Assembly (NCBI GenBank): GCA_018398815.1
Contig: JAFLJL010014836.1
Location: 35,069-99,068, forward strand
Reading direction: 5' to 3'
Length of the DNA: 64,000 nucleotides
Source of the DNA: Conus ventricosus
Taxonomy: Eukaryota > Mollusca > Gastropoda > Neogastropoda > Conidae
How positions within the stretch are numbered: position 1 is the first letter of the stretch; each line of letters opens with the position of its first letter. The notes below the pieces were generated by a model. That model had not been told where the DNA came from and did no database searches. It worked only from the letters and a program-made list of their open reading frames with translations. Of the stretch, positions 55,880 to 64,000 are shown piece after piece. The position numbers and the translations under genes were made by a program.

Positions 55880-56751
55880 GACTGCTCCCATAGAGGACAT
55901 TCCATTGATTCCGCTGACATCCACGAGGACCTGGCGATGTCGTTCATTTTGGCAGAGTAACCGATGTTCGCTGCATAGGTCAAGGGACTCACTACTTAGT
56001 TTGGCGACGTTCTTACGGACATTGCCATCGTTAACACCTGGACGAATGTCCATGTGAGATTTGTCTTCCGACTAACCAGTTCGTCCAAGCGAATCAAGTC
56101 CCATCGCTTGCAGTGGAAACGAACCGGGAGGAAAGTGGAGGCTAATGCATATATTAGACGTTATTGGTGAGCCCTCCGTGTCACCTTACGCATCACCCAG
56201 TGTGTCATGGTGAGGAAAAGGATGGAAGATTCGTCTGCGTGGGATTACCGACGACTGACCATGGTTGTGGTGTTCGATTCGAGCCGATGCCCGACATTGG
56301 ATTACTCTGTTTGCAAAGTTGGTGACAGAAGCGGGTTTTCAGCAAGATTGACTGGCCAAGGGCTAATGTTCAGATCGCTGTGCGAAAGGAAACCGTCCTA
56401 ACCAAGACTGCATTTTGTTACTCCTCTGGGGCAGGTCCATGAAGTGTCATGCCTTTTGGACCGTGCACTGCGGTAGCTGTTTTACGAGGATGATTAGGAA
56501 GTTGCTTTCGGTCCGTTGTCCGGAGGGGGATGTCTACACTTCATCGACGACGTTTTGGTTGCTACAGAGACAGAGAGCGAAACCTAATATCTGCGTGCTC
56601 TATATCAGCTGCTGATGAATGCTCGATGTCACACGCCAACCAAGTTGCGTTGGGAGGGCGAGAGGTCGTTTGAACCTTGGCCACGTGATTGCGAAGGAAG
56701 ATTCGTACCTGTGTAGGACAAGACATGTTCGATCAAGGATGCGCGAGACCA

Positions 56752-56785
<34 letters not shown>

Positions 56786-56990
56786 AGACCAAGAACTTGT
56801 AAATATTTTTGGGTTTTATTGGTTTTAACCGGACGGTTCATCCCCGGTTTTCGGACATTGCCTTACCTTGACAGACTGACCAAAGGACGCAGCCTAGACA
56901 GGTTCCTATGGACCGAAGATTGTGAAAGGGCTTCAGGAAGTTGAAGGACAGTTTTCTACCCACCAGTGTGCAGGCTGCCCGAGCTGTGGA
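55880..56990 (+). pseudogene. Reverse transcriptase
   Basis: Begins within about 30 bases of the integrase GPY/F module. EPSVSPYASPSV (56165-56205), the MVRK... DYRRL block (56207-56260) and a DIDYLFAKLV-like segment near 56290-56330 are typical of Ty3 RT. The catalytic box is FIDDVLVATET (56540-56572). A VIAKEDSYL-like stretch near 56690 belongs to the thumb, and a G run (56752-56782) interrupts the connection region. Frame changes occur near 56220, 56330, 56430 and 56535. Confidence 0.85.
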
Positions 56991-57029
56991 AGCCATTATT
57001 CCTCAGAACGATGCGTCAGGGACTGACTG

Positions 57030-57350
57030 TAGCTTGTTGTTTCCAAAAGCATGATGGGGTATTGTGGCCCGTGGCGTGCGCCAGCAGAATTTGTTGGTGG
57101 ATGCGGAACTAAACCTACCCCATCATTGAAAAGGAATGTTTGGCACTTGTGTGGGGAGTTCAGAAGTTTGCCCACCTATTTGATACGGCAAGCAGTGATC
57201 ACCGTCCAAACTGATCACATCTCCTCTGCAGTACCTACAACCGGTTAAGTCAACCATGGGAGAGTGACAAGGTGGGCCGCTCCAGCTCCAGCTGTTCCAG
57301 TTTCTGGTGGAGGCCATCCCTGGGAAAGACAATATAGCGCTGATTTCTCA
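57030..57350 (+). pseudogene. RNase H
   Basis: YPIIEKECLALVWGVQKFAH (57116-57175) is one uninterrupted frame and contains the catalytic Glu of Ty3 RNase H. QTDH (57208-57219) and, one frame over, GRVTRW and PGKD-like sequence (57257-57335) complete the domain. It lies downstream of RT and is followed directly by non-coding DNA and the polypurine tract, so no integrase follows it. Confidence 0.85.
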
Positions 57351-57560
57351 TCAGGGAAGTAAGATGAGTTTTGCCAAGTTTGGAAGATCGGGCGTCCCTG
57401 CTGGAGTTCAGGGCTGGAGGGGTTTTGCAGCTTTGGTGTTTGCCTAGTGAGTGATGGGCTACTAGTCCGGTTTAAAGTGGTCATACGGTTTTGATGAAAC
57501 GGGCTCGTAGCTCTCTGTGTATGGTCTTGGTTCTAGAAATCCATGGGACTTGGATCTTAT
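57351..57560. other. Untranslated region before the 3' LTR
   Basis: No motif seen. Ends at the polypurine tract. Confidence 0.5.
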
Positions 57561-57573
57561 AGGAGGGGGGGTT
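57560..57573 (+). promoter_or_regulatory. Polypurine tract
   Basis: TAGGAGGGGGGG directly precedes TTTG at the start of the 3' LTR and fixes the element's plus orientation. Confidence 0.8.
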
Positions 57574-60500
57574 TGAACATGACCCACATCTCGTTTTGTG
57601 TACGTGGGCATCAAAAATAAAAAGGAGCGGTGGAAGTAAGGAGAACGTGACGCACCCGGAAGCATGTCATGGTAGTTATAAGTTTTGGCATTTCACGGAG
57701 CCCGGTTGGTTGGTAAGGCAGAACTTCCGTGCGTTAAACCCCGGGTTGAGCGTAATGTCAAACCAAACCTGTGCATCTTGTTTCGTCCCTTGCATGTGTG
57801 GTTGTCCTTGCACGTGAAGTCATGTTTGAGTAAGTGTCCCGAATTCTCCTGCAGGAGCGCAGGGCACGCTAAGTCAGTTCCTGTCTCTGCTGGGGTGTCA
57901 GGTCAGGACTCCTTGGCATTGGTCTTTCGACCTGATGGGTGTGGTTTTTCGGTAGCTGTTCCAGCCCACCAAGTGATCTCTGTTCTTATGTAGAAGGGGT
58001 CAAGATCATATCAAGGTGTGATTCAGGGTGACGGCCACGGAAATGAATGTGTAGGGTTAGTCCAGTGTGTGGCGCCATCCCTACGTTGGTGTATTTGTCC
58101 AAGTTCTCGGGTAAGTTTGAAGCGGGGTTTGGCTGATTTCTAAGTGAGGGTGATCGATCATTGACAGAGTTGTAGACTTTTGTAAATAGCCTTGTTCCGT
58201 ATGTGTCATTTGTGTGCGTAAAGTAAATTGTGAAGAAGCAGATAATGTTTTGTTAGTTATCCCATTATGTGCCGTGGGTATGCCTCCCTATCGATGACCC
58301 GAGTTGGTATGTCAACTACCAGTCCTTCTCTAAATTTTTGGAATCTTCCTAGGCCTTGGGGGGGGTGGAGGGGCTGTTAGAAATTATTAGTACTGTTGCT
58401 ATAAGTGATACTTTAAATTAGACTTGTGTTATATAAGTTTGAAAAGGATAATCGATCCAGGGGTTTAATTATTTTGTGGTCGCGCTAATGTAAGTTACGG
58501 TAAGAGTTAAGGGGGAAGTGATATAGAGAGAAAGGGGGGGGAGGATGTGATTGACGTGATGATAATGTGTAGGCAAAGTGGCATGGTTGCCAAACTCATG
58601 CTGTGGCGCTGCGTAGCGCTGGTACTGTCACTGTTGTGTAGAGACATGCTAAGGATACTGGGGGTGGTGGGGGGGTGTTTTAGGCCATGTTTTATTTTGA
58701 AAACGTAGTGGATTGCCTGTGGCGGCCAACTCTTTTCAAATACTGCTACTTCCAATCATTGCGCATGACTCGACACCTCGTTTCCGTGCCCCCCATTTTG
58801 TGTTCTGGTTAGGCGGGGCCCGACGTCGGTCAGTTTGACTCATTGCAATGAAGTTATTTTCGATTTAAACATGTGGGTCGTTTAACGTGGCTCTGCGTAG
58901 TCGGCTGGAAGGTTAAGCAAAACGTTAATAACAAAAATAATCATATTTATTGAAGGATTGATTAGTACTGAAAAAGAGTAGTGTCGGGATGTCAATATTA
59001 ATTTCTCTTATTGCATGCCTCTGGTTTAAAACTGAGCAGCAACTGATGTAGTATTTACCTGAGAGTTTTTGTTTTTTTTTGTATTACGTGTGACATACTA
59101 AGTGAGACTCCTACGTTCTGTTGTAAGTCGGAGATTCAGAGCTATTGTTACTGTTTTATGTTGGTGTATGCTATTGGGTTATGTGGTGGTAGACGACAGT
59201 ATATTTTTTTGTTGCTGCCGTTGGTGTTACCTGATGTCCAATGAAGTAGTAGTTATATGATTGGGTCACACACAGCTGCACATAGGCTATGTTATATCCC
59301 ATGCCAGTGTAATTGTCAGTATGTCAGTATGGCGGGTGTCAGTTTTGTTTCATTGTTTGTATTCGAGACCCGTAGGTTTCTAAATCTTATGGTGGTGTTG
59401 ATGTGTGACTGTTATGGTCCTGAGATTCTGTTTGCTTAGACCCGTTTTGGCGCAGGGGCATAGTGAAGGGTGTTCTTTTGGATGCCCGAATGGAGCACTA
59501 GAATCATTGTGGTTGGCACGTTTGAATGCCTTTTGTGGTTTTTAGTGACGTCAGAATGGTTGTCTGTTTGGCCCTTTAAGTCATTGACATTATGGGATGG
59601 CGGAATAATTGTGATCGGACCATTCAATGAATGAATGAACATTATACGTTTATGTTTAGGGTTCGTCCATGGTGAGATAGTAATTGTCTGGCAGGGGTGC
59701 AGCTGTAGCGACTTGTGCTCTATTGACGAGACTCGTGACCAATGACAGAGGTAGATACGCAAATTAGTTGAATCCACCACTGATGAAGCATGCAGGTGTG
59801 TCGTTTCCGCTGGCGCCACCGTTGCTAGAGTGGATGGAGGCAGCACCGTGGGTGTTTTTGACCAGACTCTGGGGTGCTGATGTGACGGCCTGAGAGACCG
59901 ACCAGGCGAGCTGACCAAGACCGTCCCAGGCGGATCTGACCCAGTGCCGACCCAGGCGAACTGACCCAGGCCTACCAGGCACTGAACCCAGGCCGAGCCC
60001 AGGCGGAACTGACCCAGGCCGTACCCAGGCATGCAGCCCTGCCCCGCAGTTTGTGGGCGACTGGGAAGGCGCGCGCCCATGGATGGTTGGTGTGTGCAGA
60101 CACATCCTGACTCGTGCAACCATACTTTGGGCACTGATAACAAGCGTTAGTCGTCGGTGTCTTAGCTGTGATTACGTTTCTACAGCATAACTTCGTAATA
60201 CATCGTGCTTCGCATCGACGTCCGTCGTTGCCGGTACTCTCACGTTACTCCTACGTCGAACTGAGTGGTGGGCGAAAACATTAACTGATCTAAATTGGTG
60301 CGTCGCACAACTACAGTGTGCATAGTTTTTCACCTGGACAGTGCATCTGAGACAACAAGATGATGACCTACACATGGTTTGGTGGGGGTCCGTTTGGTGA
60401 AGTTTTGGTGGCAATCTTAACAAATTATAGTGCCATTATTTTGATCTAAGTGAAGAGCGACCGGTTGAGTCCACCGTGGGTGGTTGCTTGCAGCCTGGAT

Positions 60501-60728
60501 AAAGATGAATGCTAGTGCTTTGTTGGTTGATATTTTGTGTTGTGAGTACTGTTGATGTTGGGGTCAAATGTGCAGGATGGTGGTTTGTTGCATGACGACA
60601 GTCGTGATTGAATGAATTACAAATCTGTTTATTTGTATGACGTAGTGTGGGTTGTTTTATGAGAGGGGAGAGGGTGTTAGAATAGGTGTTTTTCCTCTCA
60701 GACCTTAGCGTGTCTGACGTAACTAACA
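57574..60728 (+). repeat. 3' LTR, about 3.15 kb
   Basis: Partner of 48819-51897. The outer end is less certain than the inner one because the last 20 bases differ from the 5' LTR (CTAACA against CTTACA). Confidence 0.82.
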
Positions 60729-60976
60729 ATTTATTACGCCCAACTATCCATACCAAACACTATCCCACACCTAACATAAATTTAACAACTGAAAAAATAA
60801 AATAATTATTCATTCACTAACCACAAACCGTGAAATGCACAATCACGACGAAACACACAGGGTTCGCTCAAGGGAATAAACCACCACCCAAAACCCCAGG
60901 GCCAGGAAATTGCTTCCCGTTATACTGTTCTCCCCACGACAATTATTAAATGCTGGGAAACACTATCATTGAAAGA
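60729..60976. other. Nothing recognised
   Basis: Short AT-rich stretch between the LTR and the dispersed repeat. Confidence 0.5.
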
Positions 60977-61418
60977 AGAAAAAGAAACACCTGAAGGTGG
61001 CTGGAGTACCCGAGAAGCACTGTCTTCACCCTGCCGTTAAGCAAGACCTGTACCACCCGTTGGATGCCAGCGCTGTTTGACGATGGGTACAGGCACGCGC
61101 AGGACACCCATTATGAAAGTTCGAGACATAACTGCTTCCTGAACAAGGTAAAATCAGACACAGGATGCAGCTCATAACAGCCTTCAAAGTAGTCATCCCA
61201 TGGGTGTACCATCCCGTATTTCAAACTGCATGAGCCACCGGGCGAAAAACACCACCCTTCCAGCTGCCGAGCACACCCCACAGACCCAACCCACACTGCC
61301 GCACGGACAGATGAAGAAAGTACACTCCAACCCAGTCCAAACTTTCGCCATTCGCTTTATATCCCTCCAAGAGAGAATCCAAAGCTGTAGTCTTCCCACT
61401 GTCAACAGGACTTTCCCC
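60977..61418. repeat. Dispersed 430-bp repeat (copy B)
   Basis: Collinear with 15313-15744 along its full length, from GAAAAAGAAACACC to CAACAGGACTTTCCCC. It shows more indels than substitutions. Confidence 0.85.
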
Positions 61419-61483
61419 TGTTGGTCAGTGGTCTTTCCTCACCAACACTGGACATTTCCTCCAGGTCAGTCTAGCTAAGGCAA

Positions 61484-61770
61484 AGAAGAAAAAGAAACAC
61501 ACCGAAGGTGCTGGGGTGGAACCCAGAGAATCACAGGTCTTCAACAAGCCATTAGAGCTGACCTGTACCACCCTTGGAGGCCTGCGCTGTGATGACGATG
61601 GGTACAGGCACGTGCAGGACACTCCATAAGCATAACAAGGACATAACTGCACCTGAACAGAGAAATCAACAGCCGGTGCAACTCCATAACAGCCATAAAG
61701 AGCATCCCCCTGGGTGTACCAGCCCCGTATTTCATGACGCGAAAAACACCACCCTCCACCTGCCGGAAAC
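61484..61770. repeat. Dispersed 430-bp repeat (copy C, truncated)
   Basis: Starts at the same GAAGAAAAAGAAACAC end as copies A and B, in the same orientation, and stops after GAAAAACACCACCCTCCA. It lies only 65 bp from copy B. Confidence 0.85.
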
Positions 61771-61902
61771 ACGTATCATTCCTAGTGTCATTCCATTTGT
61801 TTTTGTTTTATCTGTTTATTACCTAGCTACGATCAGGAGCCACCAGTTATACACCAGTTTATCTCAAGTTAGAACAGTTATGGAAAATGTAGATAGGGAC
61901 CA

Positions 61903-62420
61903 GAATAGCTCACTTGGTAGAGCGCCGGACTCGTGATCCTGGGTCGCGGGTTCGAATCTCGGCCGGGCCGTTTCGGTACAGGGGGGTTTTCCCTCGGAGT
62001 TAACATTGGTTCTGACTCCATTTCCATACAGTCCTTCGAATGAGACTATAAACCGAGGTTCCGTGTGTGAACGCACGCATAACATCTTGCACACACGTAA
62101 AATCCCATCACCAACTTTCAGAAGAGAAGGCCAGTTTGGCCGTTGGTATGGATGACCCGTTGCACATAGCATGCAACCTGCGTGAGAAATGGAAAGAATG
62201 AAGGAAATAAGGATATTAAGTGAACGATATTAGACGATACTGACTGGATGACACGGGAAACGACTGAATGAAGCGCTAGCTGGCCGCTCTTCAGTTGGCA
62301 CTACCCAGGTAGGCAGCCCGTTATGTAAACGAGTGTAGATTGTAAAGCGCTTAGAACTTGGTCTATAGCCAAGAATAGGCGTTATATAGGTATTCATTAT
62401 TGTTATTATTATTATTAGAT
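61903..62420 (+). mobile_element. tRNA-derived SINE
   Basis: The head is tRNA-like: A box TAGCTCACTTGGTAGAGCGC (61906-61925) and B box GGGTTCGAATCTC (61948-61960). The body is about 400 bp, and the 3' end is GCGCTTAGAACTTGGTCTAT followed by GCGTTATATAGGTA and a (TTA)n tail (62398-62416). RNA polymerase III would transcribe it from the internal promoter. The length suits a composite SINE. It is not a tRNA gene: the cloverleaf is not closed by an acceptor stem. Confidence 0.82.
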
Positions 62421-62908
62421 CGACAGCATTAACATTTGTCTGTGAGAAAAATTCAATAATCCCTGTCACAGAAGCTGGATTCGTGAAAAGATCTACATTA
62501 GAGCATGTTGTAAAAGATCTACATTAGATTGATTTTGATTGATTTAATTTAACGTCTGTTCACAACGATGGTGATATTTGTATCTTAATTGAGCATGTTG
62601 TAAAAGTGAATTCATACATAAAGCAAGTATTGGCTGAAAGGAAGGGTGTCCTACCAACATTGCTGGATGTAAAAAAAAAAAATTTTTAAACATACTACAT
62701 GTATCACATTAGGCATACACAACTCTCTCTGTGTCCCCCCCCCCCCCCCCCCCGGCCCCCTTATTTGTGTGTGTCTGGGGCTTTTGTACTTGTTTGCTTG
62801 TTTCATTAACACCCATTGATGTACTCACTTTTTATCACATTTCGTTTACTTACAGCTTCAAATCGCCGGCAGATAAGCAAGCTAAATAAATGAAACAGCC
62901 CAGAAACC

Positions 62909-62964
<56 letters not shown>

Positions 62965-63120
62965 CTGGTGAAGCAGCTACTCTTCAACACCTGTATGTTC
63001 CACTTCAAACCTACTGCCAGAGCCCAGCTGTCATATTCTCACTGAAGGATAAGTTCCACAAGTTATACAAAGAGTATTCTCTTTATTAGGAATCTGATAG
63101 CGTTAGCAGAGAACACACCG
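62421..63120. other. No gene; microsatellites
   Basis: Contains a repeated AAAAGATCTACATTAGA (62486-62528), a C run (62737-62753) and (CT)n (62910-62960). Probably 3' flank of the GPCR gene. Confidence 0.6.
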
Positions 63121-63274
63121 TGCCCTAAAATTCTGTATTCGGAAATCTTAAGCCTTCAGGCTGACTTGTTAAAAACACAGGCATAACATACACACTATGC
63201 CCTAAAATTCTGTATTCCGAAATCTTAAGCCTTCAGGCTGACTTGTTTAAAACACAGGCATGACAATTTTCTGG
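63121..63274. repeat. 77-bp tandem duplication across the GPCR stop
   Basis: TGCCCTAAAATTCTGTATTC to CACAGGCATRACA occurs at 63121-63197 and again at 63198-63274. Copies differ by a few substitutions and one A/T run change. The right copy contains the last codons (CFKQVSLKA) and stop of the GPCR. The left copy is a duplicate now in the 3' untranslated region. Confidence 0.88.
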
Positions 63275-64000
63275 CCTCTTCTCTGAATCTCCTGCCACTC
63301 AAAATGTAGATATAAAAATTGACGGCGCTGTTGCTCAGCCTCAGCAGCAGACACAGAGTGTCGGCCAAGGCCAGCTGCTGGACCAGACCCACGTCATCGA
63401 CGTCACCCTCAAAGTAGCCGATCATTTCGAAGTAGATCCACAAAATACAAGATGGCAACGTCAGCAACAGGAACGCCGCGGAAGTCAGAATCAGTGTGGT
63501 CGTCATGGAGGAGATTCGGGCCCACCGTGAGGACGTGTGGGTGTGTACACACCCTGCTGTTTTACCGGACATCTTCACGGACTGAAACGCTCTGTGGATC
63601 AGGACAGAGTTGGCAGCGATCAGGCAAAGAAACGGAATAACTGAAGCCAAGCAGAGGTGAAGCCAGCTGAAGATGCTGGTAAGATTGACGTCACTGCTTA
63701 CACATACCGAGCACCCCGCCTCCATGTACTCCACCCGAAAATACAATAAGATGTGTAGGCTAGCCACCCCTGAAACGGCAAAAAATGGCAAGGGTAATGA
63801 TTCTTCCTCTTTTTGTCGTGCACAGATCATCCACACGATGCGGCAGAACTATTGACGTCATTCGTTGACACGTCATAACCACTAAGCACCATGCTGACAT
63901 CGTCGAAGTTACGTAACTGACAAAGAAAGGGATTGCGCAGCAGAGTTCATGGACATAGAACAGCGTTGTGTTAAAAGCCATCTCTGGCCAATACCACATC
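63225..64000 (-). CDS. Class A GPCR, C-terminal two-thirds (5' end beyond window)
   Basis: A rhodopsin-family receptor, a plasma-membrane protein that couples ligand binding to G proteins. From the window edge inwards the minus strand encodes HELCCAIPFFVSYVTSTMSA (end of ECL1 and TM3, with the conserved Cys), then CQRMTSIVLPH in the DRY position. TM4 reads ITLAIF then AVSGVASLHILL, and ECL2 has CSVC. TM5 is SWLHLCLASVIPFLCLIAAN, TM6 is TTLILTSAAFLLLTLPSCIL and TM7 is LLRLSNSAVNFYIYILSG, followed by a basic tail ending LKA at 63225. NSAVNFYIY replaces NPxxY, as in several invertebrate peptide receptors. A run of six A on the plus strand (63780-63785) shifts the frame; five would restore continuity, so this is probably a consensus error. 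No intron is visible. TM1-2 and the start lie beyond position 64000. Ligand unknown. Confidence 0.85.

Larger units (their letters stand above)
48819..60728 (+). mobile_element. LTR retrotransposon with INT before RT (Gmr1-like)
   Basis: An 11.9-kb element in plus orientation with two direct repeats of about 3.1 kb as LTRs (48819-51897 and 57574-60728) and a 5.7-kb interior. Domains in order are Gag (52740-54110), protease (54150-54490), integrase (54540-55850), reverse transcriptase (55880-56990) and RNase H (57030-57350), followed by a polypurine tract. A Ty3/gypsy element would normally have integrase last. The H2C2 finger, GPY/F module and RT/RNase H types are all Ty3-like, so the order matches Gmr1-like elements and not Ty1/copia. 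No target duplication is evident. Frames are broken repeatedly. Confidence 0.88.

Noticed and set aside
48819..60728. Classifying the reversed-order element as Ty1/copia
   Set aside because: The HHCC linker, GPY/F module, SCAN-like Gag and FIDD/YPIIEKE motifs are Ty3-type. Only the order resembles copia.
61903..61965. Possible tRNA gene (A and B boxes)
   Set aside because: The 3' half does not close an acceptor stem, and the sequence continues as a SINE body with a (TTA)n tail.

Overview
The window looks like a metazoan nuclear genome, most likely a marine mollusc and possibly a gastropod. This is inferred from tRNA-headed SINEs, several non-LTR (LINE) families with microsatellite 3' tails, long (CA)n/(GA)n tracts, a class A GPCR with a peptide/amine-receptor-like C-terminal half, and one spliced transporter exon. 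There is no operon structure and no prokaryotic gene. Almost all of the 64 kb is transposable-element DNA, much of it nested. Only two host-gene pieces are supported: an SLC45-like exon (48104-48328, minus) and the 3' part of a GPCR gene (63225-64000, minus, running off the window).

Layout. 1-1993: a minisatellite with a 5'-truncated LINE inserted in it. 2000-8600: a homopolymer-rich stretch whose consensus appears corrupted. 8400-10850: a second LINE, split by an LTR-element remnant with a clean 5-bp target duplication. 11470-13230: a SINE-like repeat and a third LINE. 15115-15785: a dispersed repeat split by another repeat that recurs near 61 kb. 16565-23260: a Ty3/gypsy polyprotein on the minus strand, with tandem arrays inside its coding sequence at five places. 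23483-32376: a LINE 3' end split by a complete LTR retrotransposon (23619-31978) with 2.24-kb LTRs. 33737-34598: a long tRNA-headed retroposon. 35883-38000: a 7-bp-module minisatellite running into a 1-kb N gap. 39001-46717: T/A runs, then a heavily smeared but recognisable DIRS-type (tyrosine recombinase) element with inverted terminal repeats. 48819-60728: a second LTR retrotransposon with about 3.1-kb LTRs. 60966-62420: dispersed repeats and a tRNA-derived SINE.

The two long-LTR elements are the most interesting units. In the 48.8-60.7 kb copy the domains run gag, protease, integrase, reverse transcriptase, RNase H. Integrase therefore precedes reverse transcriptase although the proteins are Ty3/gypsy-like (H2C2 finger, GPY/F module, FIDD box). 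This is the Gmr1-like arrangement. The 23.6-32.0 kb copy has lost its reverse transcriptase but keeps an RNase H terminus downstream of integrase, so it had the same order. The gypsy at 16.6-23.3 kb has the ordinary order (protease, RT, RNase H, integrase) and serves as an internal control.

Quality caution. Frameshifts are frequent, the LTR pairs differ largely by single-base indels, and 2-8.6 kb and 39-46.5 kb show motifs overwritten by runs of the neighbouring base. Broken reading frames here should not be read automatically as biological decay.
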